Assembly (NCBI GenBank): GCA_963834445.1 | Contig: CAWIBU010000002.1 | Location: 1,054,001 to 1,118,000, forward strand | Origin: PALSA-350 sp963834445 | GTDB taxonomy: Bacteria; Acidobacteriota; Terriglobia; Terriglobales; Acidobacteriaceae | Reading direction: 5' to 3' | DNA: 64,000 bases | Part shown: piece by piece, positions 43,284-53,018 of the stretch | Layout: each line of letters opens with the position of its first letter | How positions within the stretch are numbered: the stretch's first letter is position 1 | Program-made: the position numbers and the translations under genes | Notes under the pieces: model-generated | What the model saw: only the letters and a program-made list of their open reading frames with translations | Database searches by the model: none | Told to the model about the DNA's origin: nothing

Positions 43284-46200
43284 GCCAGACCTCCTCGGGT
43301 CGAGCGGCCGGGGCCGCCGCCGGCGGCGCGGCCAGCGGCGACGGGGTCCAGATCACCCTTCGAGTCCATGGTGGTGCCTTTGCCGCCGCGCGCGTAGCGA
43401 TGCGACAGGTACTCGACCACGGAGAAGGTAACGGGGATAAAGATGAGGCCGATGGCCGTCGACAGGAACATGCCGCCGATAACCACGGTGCCCAGAATGC
43501 GCCGCGACGCGCCGCCCGCGCCCGAGGCTATCCAAAGCGGGAGGCAGCCGAAGATAAACGCGAGGGCGGTCATCACGATAGGGCGAAAGCGCAACCGGGC
43601 AGCGCCCAGCGCGGCCTGCGCAATGCTCTGACCAGCCTCGTAATTCGTCTTGGCGAACTCCACGATCAGGATGGCGTTCTTGGCCGAGAGGCCGATCAGC
43701 ATCACCAGGCCGATGGTGGCAAAAATGTCATTTTCAAACGAGCGAATATGCAGTGCCAGATAGCCGCCGAGGATAGCCACCGGCGTACTGAGCAGCACGC
43801 TGAAGGGCAACGTCCAGCTCTCATACAAAGCCGCCAGGATGAGGAAGACGAAGAGCAGCGAGAGCCCGAAGACTGCCCACGAAGGCACGCCCTTCTCCGC
43901 CTGCTGCTCCTGATACGACATACCCGAGTAGTCAAAGCCTGCACCCGCCGGCATCGTCTCTTTGAAAACCTCTTCGAGCGCAGCACGAACCTGGCCGGAA
44001 CTGTAACCGGGCTTGCCCGTGATGTTGAGCTGGGCAGCGTTGTACTCGTTGAAGCGATAAATGAACTCGGGGCCGGCGGTTTGTGTCACCTTGACCAGCG
44101 AGGCAAGCGGGACCTGGCTGCCGTTCGCGCTGCGTACATAAAATTGACTAATGTCAGCAATGTTCCGGCGCGAGGTGCCTTCTGCTTCCACGTAGGTCTG
44201 CCATTGCCGGCCGAAGCGGTTAAAGTAGTTGACCAGGTATCCACCCATGAAGGTCGACATGGTGGCGTAGATATCCGACAGCTGCACCTGCTGCTGCAGA
44301 GCCTTTGCTTTGTCGACATCGGCGTAGAGCTGGGGCACCCCCGGTTGATAAGACGGAATGACCGCCGCGATCTCAGGCCGCTTGCTGGCGGCGCCGAGAA
44401 AGGCAAACACATTCTTCGTCAGCACCATGGGATCGTCGCCGCCAGATCGGTCTTCGAGAATCATGGTCACGCCCCCCGAGGTGCCGATACCCGGGATCGA
44501 TGGCGGAGGAAAGGCAAACGCAATGCCCGACGGATTGGCCATGAGCTGTTGCTGCAGATGGCCCTGAATGTATTCCACCTGCTGCTGTTTCGTCTTGCGT
44601 TTGTCCCACGGTTTGAGGGCGACGAAAAAGAAGCCGGCATTGGTGCTCTGCACCTGGGTGAGCAGCGAGAAGTCGTTGACTGCGATCACGCCCTGCACCC
44701 CGTCGGTCTTGAGCAGGGCATCGGTGATCTTTTGCTCGGCGGCATCGGTGCGCTGCGCAGAGGCAGCATCCGGAAGCTGCAGCGCCAGGAACATATAGCC
44801 CTGATCTTCCGTGGGGATAAAGCCACCCGGCAGGCTCTTGCCGAGAAAGACAGCAATCACCGCAACCAGGGCGAGAGCGACCATGGCGATCGCGGACTTA
44901 TGGATGAGCACATCCGACGTATGAACAAAGCTGTCAGTGGTGCGGCCGAAGAACCTATTGAACAGGCCGAAGCCCCTGCCGAGAAGACCGCGCCTTTGTC
45001 CCTCTTCCTTGGGCTTGAGCAGCAAGGATGCCAGCGCAGGCGAAAGGGTCAACGCATTGAACGCGGAAATGAGCACAGAGATTGCAATCGTGACCGCAAA
45101 CTGTTGATACATTCGCCCCGTGATGCCGGGGATGAAAGCGGTCGGGATAAACACGGCGGCGAGGATGAGCGCGATGGCGATCACCGGGCCACCCACCTCC
45201 TCCATGGCTTTGATGGTCGCGGACGTCGGATCCATGCCTTCGTCGATATGGTGTTCCACGGCCTCGACTACGATGATGGCGTCGTCGACGACCAGGCCGA
45301 TAGCCAGCACCAGGCCGAAGAGCGACAGGGTGTTGATCGAAAAGCCGAGGGCGGGGAAGATGATGAACGTTCCAATGAGCGAAACCGGAACGGCCAGCAA
45401 GGGGATCAGGGTCGCGCGCCATCCTTGCAGGAAGATGAAGACGACAATGACAACCAGCCCAAGCGCTTCCACCAGCGTAAGCACGATCTCGTGGATACCT
45501 GCGGTGACGGCCTTGGTGGTATCGAGCGGCACATCGTAGGTAATACCGGCGGGGAAGGTAGCGGACAGCTCCTTCATGCGCGCATTGACGGCGGCGGCAG
45601 TCGCGACCGCGTTGGAGCCGGGTAGCTGATAGATGGCCATAACGCCGGAGGGCGCCTGGTTGTAGCGGGCCGAGATGGCGTACGCCTGCTGGCCCAGCTC
45701 GACGCGGGCGATGTCGCTGAGGCGCACGATCGAGCCGTCCGGGTTAGCCCGGATGATGATGGCGCCGAACTGCTCTGGCGTCACCAGGCGGCCCTGGGTG
45801 CGAACCGTGTAGGTAAACTGCTGGCCCTGGGGAATCGGCTCGGCCCCAATCTGGCCGGCGGGATTGACATTGTTCTGGGTCTGGATGGCCTGAATCACAT
45901 CCGTTGCCGTGATGCCAAGCTTGGCCATCTGGTCGGGGTGGACCCACACACGCAGCGCGTATTGTCCGCCGAACACCTGCACGCGCGAGACTCCTTTAAC
46001 GCGGGAGAGCTGATCCTGCAGGTTGATGATGGCGTAGTTGGTGAGAAACTCCTGGCTCAGTTTGCCGCCCGGCGAGTTCACGGCGACAAGCATCAGTGGC
46101 GACGTGAGGGCTTTCTGCACCGTGAGCCCGGCCGTGGTTACCTGTGCCGGCAACTGTGACTGCGCCTGATCGACTCGCAGCTGGCCGAGCACCTGGTCGA

Positions 46201-46504
46201 TGTTGGGATCGGTCTTTACGTCGAAGTCGACAAACAGCTGCACCACGCCGTTGTTGGCGCTGACCGAGTTCATGTAGATCATGTTGTCGACGCCGTTCAT
46301 CTGCTGCTCGATGGGCGTCGATACAGCTTGCGAGACGGTCTTCGCGTCCGCGCCCGGGTAGGTGGCGGTTACGAGAATCTCCGGCGGAACGATATCAGGA
46401 TATTGCGATGTGGGCAGGCTGATCAGCGACACCGTACCGAGAATCACGGTGACGATGGCGATAACGATGGCGACGATGGGCCGGCGAATGAAAAATTTCG
46501 ACAT
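43280..46504 (-). CDS. RND multidrug efflux pump, HAE1 (AcrB-like)
   Basis: A 1074-residue inner-membrane pump of normal length. The N-terminal signature MSKFFIRRPIVAIVIAIVTV is followed by the transmembrane-4 proton relay aspartates in GLVVDDAIIVVEAVEHH, the porter domains, and a second half opening with KSLPGGFIPTEDQGYMFLAL. The C-terminus has LSAKNAILIVEFAKTNYEAG. It exports hydrophobic compounds by proton antiport. It lies 3 bases after the adaptor gene and overlaps the outer-membrane factor gene, which gives a complete pump operon. Confidence 0.96.
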   Translation of the reverse strand: MSKFFIRRPIVAIVIAIVTVILGTVSLISLPTSQYPDIVPPEILVTATYPGADAKTVSQAVSTPIEQQMNGVDNMIYMNSVSANNGVVQLFVDFDVKTDPNIDQVLGQLRVDQAQSQLPAQVTTAGLTVQKALTSPLMLVAVNSPGGKLSQEFLTNYAIINLQDQLSRVKGVSRVQVFGGQYALRVWVHPDQMAKLGITATDVIQAIQTQNNVNPAGQIGAEPIPQGQQFTYTVRTQGRLVTPEQFGAIIIRANPDGSIVRLSDIARVELGQQAYAISARYNQAPSGVMAIYQLPGSNAVATAAAVNARMKELSATFPAGITYDVPLDTTKAVTAGIHEIVLTLVEALGLVVIVVFIFLQGWRATLIPLLAVPVSLIGTFIIFPALGFSINTLSLFGLVLAIGLVVDDAIIVVEAVEHHIDEGMDPTSATIKAMEEVGGPVIAIALILAAVFIPTAFIPGITGRMYQQFAVTIAISVLISAFNALTLSPALASLLLKPKEEGQRRGLLGRGFGLFNRFFGRTTDSFVHTSDVLIHKSAIAMVALALVAVIAVFLGKSLPGGFIPTEDQGYMFLALQLPDAASAQRTDAAEQKITDALLKTDGVQGVIAVNDFSLLTQVQSTNAGFFFVALKPWDKRKTKQQQVEYIQGHLQQQLMANPSGIAFAFPPPSIPGIGTSGGVTMILEDRSGGDDPMVLTKNVFAFLGAASKRPEIAAVIPSYQPGVPQLYADVDKAKALQQQVQLSDIYATMSTFMGGYLVNYFNRFGRQWQTYVEAEGTSRRNIADISQFYVRSANGSQVPLASLVKVTQTAGPEFIYRFNEYNAAQLNITGKPGYSSGQVRAALEEVFKETMPAGAGFDYSGMSYQEQQAEKGVPSWAVFGLSLLFVFLILAALYESWTLPFSVLLSTPVAILGGYLALHIRSFENDIFATIGLVMLIGLSAKNAILIVEFAKTNYEAGQSIAQAALGAARLRFRPIVMTALAFIFGCLPLWIASGAGGASRRILGTVVIGGMFLSTAIGLIFIPVTFSVVEYLSHRYARGGKGTTMDSKGDLDPVAAGRAAGGGPGRSTRGGLA

Positions 46505-46507
46505 CAG

Positions 46508-47755
46508 TTACCTCCCTGCCGCAGTGGTGGCCGATGCGACGGTGGCCGGAGCCGGATGCGGGCTCACGGGTGCGCCCTCGCGCAGTTTTTGCAGGTTGTC
46601 GACGATTACCTGCGCTCCCGGCTTCACGCCGCTGTCTACCAGCCAGTTCGTGCCGATCTGGGGGCCGAGTTCAATGGTGGTAAGGTGAGCCTTGTTGTCA
46701 GGGCCGGCGACATAGATCTGCTGCAGCCCTTGCAGTTCCTGCACCGCGACCTGCGGAACCAGCAGGGCGTTGTGACGCATTTGTGTCTCACCGCGCACCC
46801 GGCCAAACTGGCCCGGGCGAAGAATGTTATTAGGATTGGGGAAGACCGCCGCGATGCGGATGGCGCCGGTTTGCGCGTTCATCTGGCGATCGACGAATTC
46901 GATGTGGCCCTTGAGCGGATAGACCTCGCCATTGGCAAGCGTCAACGTGAGCGGAATAGCGGTTTCGCTTTTGAGCAGATCGCCGCCGCCGCCGCGTGCG
47001 CGTTGGATAAGGGCCAGATACTCAGAGTCGCTGATCGAGAAATAAACCTTGATGGGGTTGAGCTGCGAGACCGAGGTCAAAACCGATTGCGTGTTAACGA
47101 GATTGCCGACCTGGGTGGTGGCCTGCCCGGCGACGCCACTAATCAACGAGCGCACGTGGGTGAAGCCGAGATTCAACTGAGCGTTCTCGACAGCAGCCTC
47201 GGCGGCGGCTACCGAAGCTTTAGCCGATTGCACGGAGGCTTCGGTTTGCGCCTTCTGCTGAATATCGTTGTCCAGCTGGCTTTGCGCGATGGCCCGGGCC
47301 TGGGCGAGCGGGGTATCGCGCTTGACGTTGATCTCGGCGAGACCGAGTTGCGCCTGCGCCTGCAGCACCTGGCCCTGCGCTTGCGCCAGTTGGCCTTTGG
47401 CCTGATCGAGCGCGGCCTGGAAGGGACGCGGGTCGATCTCAAAGAGGATCTGGCCTTTGGCTACCTGGGTGCCCTCGCGGTACGTTTGTTTAATCAAATA
47501 ACCGCTGGCCTGGGGCTGAATCTGGGCGTTCACATAGCCGTCGAGGGTGCCGACCCACTCGTTGGAGACGGGCACGTCGGTAGCCTCAAGCTGCACGACC
47601 GAGACGGGCAGGGCTTGCGGGGGGGCGGCGGCGGCCGGCGCTTTTCCACAGCCTGCGAGTACGGTGGCGCCCAGAACCAGTAGCCCTGCTGCCGGAATAT
47701 ACTTCACTGGGCCGCGGGCAGTTGGTTGTGCGAAAGTTCTAAGCCATTGGTACAT
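46508..47755 (-). CDS. RND efflux periplasmic adaptor (membrane fusion protein)
   Basis: A 415-residue lipoprotein with the lipobox VLAGCGKAP. Lipoyl half-motifs (EWVGTLDGYVNAQIQPQASG and QVAKGQILFEIDPRPFQAAL) surround a long hairpin of alpha-helices rich in QAQ repeats. Beta-barrel sequence follows (INPIKVYFSISDSEYLALIQ-like region). I start at ATG 47755 (MYQWLRTF), which has GGAGAA 8 bases upstream, and not at the ATG 45 bases further up. It bridges pump and outer-membrane channel. The gene is divergent from the TetR regulator, and the space between carries a palindromic site. Confidence 0.93.
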   Translation of the reverse strand: MYQWLRTFAQPTARGPVKYIPAAGLLVLGATVLAGCGKAPAAAAPPQALPVSVVQLEATDVPVSNEWVGTLDGYVNAQIQPQASGYLIKQTYREGTQVAKGQILFEIDPRPFQAALDQAKGQLAQAQGQVLQAQAQLGLAEINVKRDTPLAQARAIAQSQLDNDIQQKAQTEASVQSAKASVAAAEAAVENAQLNLGFTHVRSLISGVAGQATTQVGNLVNTQSVLTSVSQLNPIKVYFSISDSEYLALIQRARGGGGDLLKSETAIPLTLTLANGEVYPLKGHIEFVDRQMNAQTGAIRIAAVFPNPNNILRPGQFGRVRGETQMRHNALLVPQVAVQELQGLQQIYVAGPDNKAHLTTIELGPQIGTNWLVDSGVKPGAQVIVDNLQKLREGAPVSPHPAPATVASATTAAGR

Positions 47756-47795
47756 TGCGCGTTCTCCATGAAGGCCTGAGGATGCATCGTTATAA

Positions 47796-47815
47796 AACAT
47801 TCGTGCGTGTATGTT
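47796..47815. promoter_or_regulatory. Candidate TetR/AcrR-type operator
   Basis: AACATTCGTGCGTGTATGTT has outer arms AACAT/ATGTT around a partly symmetric centre. It sits between the divergent adaptor and TetR genes. Its layout resembles AcrR-type sites (ACAT..ATGT). Confidence 0.45.
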
Positions 47816-47839
47816 CTATGATCAGACGCGGTGAAGTGT

Positions 47840-48496
47840 ATGGCGGATGCAAAAATCGTGGTTGAACACGAACCAGGGCGGCTACAGAGGCAGAAGCGCG
47901 GCATGGTTACCCGGCAGAAGCTTTTAAGTTCAGCCCGGCATGTTTTTGCGCGCGACGGATTCGAACATGCGCGCATCGAAGACATCGCCTTGCGCGCGCG
48001 CAAAACGCGCGGCGCCTTTTATGACAATTTCAAAGATAAAGATGATGTCTTTCTCGCCATCTTCGAGGAAGAAGACGCTCGTCACTTAACGGAACTGGGC
48101 CCACTGCTGCTGGGCTTGCCGACCCTTGAAGAACGCATCCAAGCGCTGGCTGAGTATCTTGTCAAGTTGAGCCAGGATCTTGAGCGGATGTTGTTGAACG
48201 TCGAATTCAAACTGTATGCGATCCGTCATCCGCACAAGCGCAAGCGGCTAGCGGACCTGTGGCGCGCGATGCGTCTGCGGACGTCGATTCCAGAGATCAG
48301 CCGACTTTTGCCGCAACTGGAAGGAAAGAGCACCAGCGCGCGATTAATTGACTGTCAGGCGATTAGCGGCGTGATGGACGGACTGGCGCTGGGCCATTTA
48401 TTCGATCCGGACGGCCTGGATAATCAAACGCTGGTCCGCTATCTGCGCATGTGCCTGGAGGAGACCATTCCCGGGAAATGCGACGAAGCGTTATGA
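47840..48496 (+). CDS. TetR/AcrR-family regulator of the efflux operon
   Basis: A 218-residue regulator with an N-terminal TetR helix-turn-helix (QKLLSSARHVFARDGFEHAR and IEDIALRARKTRGAFYDNFK) and an all-helical ligand domain with a TetR_C-like pattern. It is transcribed away from the RND operon, so it is probably its local repressor, released by a pump substrate. A GTG at 47831 is an alternative start three codons upstream. I prefer the ATG at 47840. Confidence 0.9.
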   Translation: MADAKIVVEHEPGRLQRQKRGMVTRQKLLSSARHVFARDGFEHARIEDIALRARKTRGAFYDNFKDKDDVFLAIFEEEDARHLTELGPLLLGLPTLEERIQALAEYLVKLSQDLERMLLNVEFKLYAIRHPHKRKRLADLWRAMRLRTSIPEISRLLPQLEGKSTSARLIDCQAISGVMDGLALGHLFDPDGLDNQTLVRYLRMCLEETIPGKCDEAL

Positions 48497-48501
48497 GATG
48501 A

Positions 48502-49824
48502 TCACCAGAAATGGGTTGCCACGATGGTTGCGGCGCCGGTGTTGCCGCCGATCACCTCGACTCGCAGCACCGCCTCAAAATTCTGATCGAGAGAACCATG
48601 AGGAGCCTTGCGGGCCAGTGTCTCCATCGCCTCCGGAGAGACAATAAAATCACCTGCGGCTTCTGTGCCGTTAGAGCCGATGCCCGCAGCGATGACCAGG
48701 GGCCCATTGGTCGTGGCGTCATAGAAGCGCGCCACGATCGCGTAGTCGGCGCTCTGCTTTAAATACGGCTTGTCGATGTCGACGCTCCAGTCGCGATTAT
48801 CAGGACGGTCGGCGTCCACGATGTAGGTAAACGGGCCAACATGTCCGAAATGAAATCTCAGTGGCTCACCCAGCAGCAGAGTCCACTTGTTGTTGTTGCC
48901 GCCAACGAGCACCACTGGGCGGTCGCGCAGATCTTCGAGAGTGTTCGAATAGGCCTCGTGGATCGAGAAGCTTTTGTGCTGGCTTTTGAGAAAACCGGTC
49001 ACCTGGGCGATGGCCATCACGGTCGCGAAGGAGAATCGTGCTTCCGGGCGAACGATATGCTGCAGGATCGTGGCGCCGGGCTGCTCGGGTGCCTCGGGTC
49101 CCTCGAAATGTGGGCGTCCGGCGCTGATGAGCACCATGTCTGGATTTTTGAGGAGTGGCTGCCAGAACGTCAAAATCGCCGGCGCGCCTCGTTGAATGCG
49201 GTAGACAACAGCAACCGCCAGCAGTGACAACAGGGTGAGCGTAATGCCGAAGGCTAGACCAAACGCAAAGGGATATTTCCCGGAACGGGCAAGCGCCTTC
49301 TCGGGCAGAGGGAGTGGCTTATCGAACGCCAGTTCACTCGAAAAGTCTATCTGTTCCTGAATCTCCTGATCGGTTGCACTGCTTGCATTCCCTGGCAGCA
49401 AAGCATCTGTTGCGGAAGCGGCAACCGGTTCAGGGAAGGGCGAGGCTGTATCGCGCCATAGGTATTGGGGTGTGTAGTTACCGAGCGGCAGAACGATCTC
49501 GACCGGCCCCTGATTGTCTGCATCGCGGTAGAAAAGTGCAAGACGTTTGCGCACCTCGCCGGCAGTGTAACGAACAATGGTGTCGGAGTTGGTGTCGTAA
49601 TCGTGCGGCCGATGAAAGACCTCGATGCCCAGCGTCCGCTCTTTGAGATCTCTGGCGTCATCGGTCAGCGTCTTTTCGACGACAAAGCGGAGAAACGCAG
49701 GATAGCGTCGGCTGTTGCGGAACGGGGCGCTCGCCAGGATGCGCTTCAGTTCGTCTCGTACGAGTTGGCGTTCCTCTTCGTTGCCCGGGGTCCATGGGGC
49801 CCGCGTTGAAGGTGAAGGGATCAA
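48502..49824 (-). CDS. Single-pass membrane protein with acidobacterial N-terminal regulatory-like module (paralog A)
   Basis: A 440-residue protein. Residues 15-120 form a conserved module (LKRILASAPFRNSRRYPAFL, LKERTLGIEVFHRPHDYDTN, DTIVRYTAGEVRKRLALFYR, EIVLPLGNYTPQYLW). I know this pattern from the N-termini of acidobacterial adenylate-cyclase/TPR-type proteins. One membrane segment lies near 187-210 (FAFGLAFGITLTLLSLLAVA). The C-terminal outer domain has RPVVLVGGNNNKWTLLLGEP and ATNGPLVIAAGIGSNGTEAA. The layout is that of a membrane one-component sensor. Its output and ligand are unknown. The paralog is at 51619-52983 on the other strand. Confidence 0.75.
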   Translation of the reverse strand: MIPSPSTRAPWTPGNEEERQLVRDELKRILASAPFRNSRRYPAFLRFVVEKTLTDDARDLKERTLGIEVFHRPHDYDTNSDTIVRYTAGEVRKRLALFYRDADNQGPVEIVLPLGNYTPQYLWRDTASPFPEPVAASATDALLPGNASSATDQEIQEQIDFSSELAFDKPLPLPEKALARSGKYPFAFGLAFGITLTLLSLLAVAVVYRIQRGAPAILTFWQPLLKNPDMVLISAGRPHFEGPEAPEQPGATILQHIVRPEARFSFATVMAIAQVTGFLKSQHKSFSIHEAYSNTLEDLRDRPVVLVGGNNNKWTLLLGEPLRFHFGHVGPFTYIVDADRPDNRDWSVDIDKPYLKQSADYAIVARFYDATTNGPLVIAAGIGSNGTEAAGDFIVSPEAMETLARKAPHGSLDQNFEAVLRVEVIGGNTGAATIVATHFW

Positions 49825-50845
49825 TGCCCGTTATCATACTCAGAACGAAAAAGAATGTCTCGAAAAGTCTGGAGGTGGGGATGGGCGGCGCGCGCCGGCA
49901 TTCTCTTCAGTCTCTAACGGGGTAACTTGTGGTGACGCGTGAACCGGCCGTGCGGTAAAAACAAACGGCTCAAGCTTCATGGGAGGTGTTCGGAGAAAGA
50001 GCGGCGTCCTGGCCGCTCGGTCGTGTGTTACACAGGTGGACGTTTATCCATCACAGGTGATAAGGCATCCCATATCTTTCGCGGCCAGGCAAAATAAATG
50101 ATCTTTGCTCATGCGCCTGAAGCGATTTGCTGTTTGCATAAATGGACGTCACGGGACGAGGTCACGCGTACGCGAAAGCAAGGGGGACTCAACTGCGAAT
50201 TCCACATAGCGTGCCATCGCTTCCATCGTTCTCACACGTTTGTTCCAGATGTACATCATGTTTATAACGCCTTGCTAAGCAATTGATAAAAGGAAGTATA
50301 ACGCCTACCACCCCCGCCCAACCGTTAGTCACTTCACTCCGTCGGGTCCAGATCCCTATATCTTGGGCTACGCAGAGCACACTCCGCGTGAACTACCTCT
50401 TCAGCTGTCGGGGTTCGATCGGAGCCCCGGCAGCCTTCTGTGGGAAGAATGATCGCGCACATGGAGTGCCGGAGAAGGATGCCACCTTTCGTTGATGAGA
50501 GCGAGTAGCGCGGGTGTTTGCTGCTCCCCGAAGGAAGGGCAATGCAATTGTCTTCGGGGGGTGGAACGGGGTCTACGCGTAAAGATTCACGCCAATCTTC
50601 GTAGCTGATTGAACACAACCGGGCGCACCGGCGCGAGGGCCAGTGCGCTTTTCCATGGATTGGCCCACGTGCCCACGACCCTATGATACGGAGAATGCGA
50701 AGACTACATGCGACGGCGAAGTGTTTGCCCGACGAGTACACGATCAAAGTCTGGTTCATCTGTGGTGAGGAGAGGATCGCTGATGCGACGACCCCAGCAA
50801 GGTGCGTGGACGCGTGCAAACAACCGAGGTCTATCCGCGGAGTGG
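49825..50845. other. Gene-poor segment of about 1 kb
   Basis: No convincing gene. All open frames here lack ribosome-binding sites and family resemblance. GTGTTACACAGGTGGA and ATCACAGGTGATAA (about 50027-50063) contain related CACAGGTG words that could be regulatory. Nothing else stands out. Confidence 0.5.
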
Positions 50846-51052
50846 ATGGATTTATTGCCGGTGGTCAACAAGAGGTACGTGGTAATGTTCAAAGAATCGA
50901 ATCTGATTCAACTCGTCGTTGCCGCCTATTGGCGTAGCGAGCGTGAGCATCTTCTCTTCCTGCGGAAGGACGGAGGCGTGACAGCTCGATTTCGATGGGA
51001 GGACGTGGAAAGCTGGTCAACAGTTGAGGTCGGGATTACCTTCGGGTTTTGA
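50846..51052 (+). CDS. Small hypothetical protein, paralog of 53019-53204
   Basis: A predicted 68-residue protein (63 if translation starts at the in-frame GTG at 50861). KRYVVMFKESNLIQLVVAAY, EREHLLFLRKDGGVTARFRW and EDVESWSTVE align without gaps of note to KIYQVIFKEFDMGSQFVIAE, GEHLVFLDADDKLAALFL and DIIESWSLVD of the other small gene. Two diverged copies keeping the same pattern argue for a real protein family. There is no signal peptide or membrane segment. The function is unknown. Confidence 0.6.
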   Translation: MDLLPVVNKRYVVMFKESNLIQLVVAAYWRSEREHLLFLRKDGGVTARFRWEDVESWSTVEVGITFGF

Positions 51053-51096
51053 TGGCCCTGGAGTTGGCGATAGGGTTCCCGGCCTTTGCTCGCCGC

Positions 51097-51273
51097 TTAC
51101 TGCAAGCGAAAGCCAACTTCTTCAAGCAGGCAATCTTCGGCATCCAGTATTGCGCGATGCACGAGTTCCTGAATCCATTCAATGGTCACAGCCACATGAC
51201 GCTCACAATTGATGTCTGCAGTCCAGTTGTTGTCCTGGCGATTGCGCCAGATCTTAATGTTGATTTCGTGCAC
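51097..51273 (-). CDS. Small hypothetical protein, 58 residues
   Basis: The start is GTG at 51273 with a perfect GGAGG six bases upstream. The encoded protein (HEINIKIWRNRQDNNWTADI, NCERHVAVTIEWIQELVHRA, ILDAEDCLLEEVG) reads as a compact beta-beta-alpha type with no membrane part. The reading frame continues upstream to an ATG, but that extension is arginine-rich and unlike the rest, so I reject it. I do not recognise a family. Its stop at 51097 lies 45 bases beyond the end of the preceding small gene, facing it. Confidence 0.5.
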   Translation of the reverse strand: MHEINIKIWRNRQDNNWTADINCERHVAVTIEWIQELVHRAILDAEDCLLEEVGFRLQ

Positions 51274-51618
51274 GACATTCCTCCAGAAAGACCGGCGGAG
51301 CACTTCCTCCGTATACAAAGCAGAGAGTTCACCTGTCTGCCCGCGGCGAGTTGCGCGCAATCGCGTTGAGCATGGCATAACTCCGCAAACATCTTGCGCT
51401 CCCGTCGGCAGTTGTTACAGTGACTAACAGTGAGGTTCCGCAGCGGAGAGTATAGAAATTTGGGCATCATCGTCTGGATAGGACGTGTTAAACAGGTCGC
51501 CACGGTAGTACGCCATGCCGTCGCCCACGGTCGCGATACATTTCTACCTTCCCGAATGGTTTGGGAATATCATAGGCCGGCAATGACGTGCGCATAGGAT
51601 GGGGCACTTGCTTTGAGT
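51274..51618. other. Gene-free segment
   Basis: No supported gene. It is the divergent promoter region between the 58-residue gene and paralog B. Confidence 0.4.
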
Positions 51619-52983
51619 ATGGACTCTGCACGACAAGAGCTGGTTCTCTGGGTACCGGTCACGCCGGAAGACGGTAACGCCGTTATGGCTGAAATGGAAC
51701 GGCTGCTGGCTAGTCCGCATTTCCGCAACAGCAAGCGCTATCCTGCGTTTCTGCGCTATGTGGTCACAGCCAGGCTTGCAGGTAACGAGCAGCACATCAA
51801 AGAGCGCACCCTGGGTGTCGAAGTTTTTAACCGGCCGCTCGACTACGACACCAATTCCGACACCGTCGTGCGCTTTACGGCGGGTGAGGTTCGTAAGCGA
51901 CTGGCGGCGTATTACAGCGAACAAGGCGCCGGTTCGCTGCTGCAGATCTCGCTGCCGGTTGGCTCGTACATCCCTGAGTTTCTGCGCATTGTGAACCAGG
52001 CTCCCGCTGAGCCAGTGGACGCCACAGCAGACGCTCCCCGCGAACTGATGTTGCCTCCGCAACCATCTGATGAGTTGCGTGCGGAGCTCCCGGATCCGGT
52101 CACGTTAACGGCTTTGGCGCAGGGCCGCAGTGGTATTTCGCTGGTTCCATGGTTGATTGTTCTGCTGCTTTGCGTTTTGATTGCGGCCGTGGCCCTTGGC
52201 CCACATTTCAACCGTGAGACTGCCATCGACCGGTTCTGGTCGCCGCTGACGAGTGCTTCCAGCCGAGTCTTTATTTATGTGGGAACAGACAATGCTTATA
52301 TGCCGTCGCTCGCGTTCACCCGGCGATTTAAGCAGCAGCATCATCTTAGCGAGGACCAGCGCGAGGGAACGCTTATCCCGCTGCCGTTGTTAGCCGCCGG
52401 CCAGACGCTGACGGCGGATGACTTATACCCAAAAAATAATTCGCTCATCGATGCCGGTGATCTGGTGGGCTGTCTGGATACGGTTTCCTATTTGGTCCAA
52501 CACCATCGCACGCCCGATGTCCGGGTCGGTGAGGATCTCTCAGCGGAAGATCTGGCGCGCTATCCTGCCGTGTTTATTGGGGCGTTCAGCGATAAATGGA
52601 CGATGCAGACTTCGCGGTCTCTCCCTTTCCGTTTCGATCTCAGTACCCACGATTACGGCGCGATCGTCGAGCAAGACGGGCAAAAGAGAATCTGGACGGC
52701 AAAGGTCGAGATTGACGAGGAAGTGGCTGTACTGGAGGATTATTCGATTGCGGCCAGACTCGTCAATTCCGGTTTGGGGAAGCCGCTGATTATTGCGGCA
52801 GGATTGATGGCGCCCGGCTCACGTGCGGCCAGTGATTTTATTACCAGCCCCGAATCACTGGAAGCATCGGCGCGCAGCGCGCCTTCCGACTGGGGCCGGA
52901 AAAACCTGGAAGTTGTTTTACGGACAGAGGTTGTCAAGGGTCGTCCGGGCCCTCCTATCGTTGTAGCCGTTAAGTATTGGTAA
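51619..52983 (+). CDS. Single-pass membrane protein with acidobacterial N-terminal regulatory-like module (paralog B)
   Basis: A 454-residue protein with the same architecture as 48502-49824: the N-terminal module (MERLLASPHFRNSKRYPAFL, IKERTLGVEVFNRPLDYDTN, DTVVRFTAGEVRKRLAAYYS, QISLPVGSYIPEFL), a membrane segment near 176-197 (LVPWLIVLLLCVLIAAVAL), and an outer domain with YPAVFIGAFSDKWTMQTSRS and GKPLIIAAGLMAPGSRAASD. I take the ATG at 51619. A TTG six bases earlier is possible. Its role is unknown, but the pair is likely to be sensor-like. Confidence 0.75.
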   Translation: MDSARQELVLWVPVTPEDGNAVMAEMERLLASPHFRNSKRYPAFLRYVVTARLAGNEQHIKERTLGVEVFNRPLDYDTNSDTVVRFTAGEVRKRLAAYYSEQGAGSLLQISLPVGSYIPEFLRIVNQAPAEPVDATADAPRELMLPPQPSDELRAELPDPVTLTALAQGRSGISLVPWLIVLLLCVLIAAVALGPHFNRETAIDRFWSPLTSASSRVFIYVGTDNAYMPSLAFTRRFKQQHHLSEDQREGTLIPLPLLAAGQTLTADDLYPKNNSLIDAGDLVGCLDTVSYLVQHHRTPDVRVGEDLSAEDLARYPAVFIGAFSDKWTMQTSRSLPFRFDLSTHDYGAIVEQDGQKRIWTAKVEIDEEVAVLEDYSIAARLVNSGLGKPLIIAAGLMAPGSRAASDFITSPESLEASARSAPSDWGRKNLEVVLRTEVVKGRPGPPIVVAVKYW

Positions 52984-53018
52984 AGGCACAGGTGGTTTAC
53001 GCAGGGCAGTCGGTTCGT

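Noticed and set aside
43400..45625. A 741-codon open frame antisense to the RND pump gene, and a 451-codon frame at 46328-47683 antisense to the adaptor
   Set aside because: Both are low-complexity, charged translations mirroring conserved pump codons. No family resemblance.
47831..47839. GTG at 47831 as the start of the TetR regulator
   Set aside because: It would add only three residues (MKC). The ATG at 47840 is equally placed and the preferred codon, although neither has a strong Shine-Dalgarno sequence.
50334..50819. A 161-codon open frame on the minus strand, and a GGGGTTCGATC word near 50410 that recalls a tRNA T arm
   Set aside because: The frame has no ribosome-binding site or homology. 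The T-arm-like word has an 11-base loop between its complementary ends in place of 7, and no other tRNA arms can be built around it.
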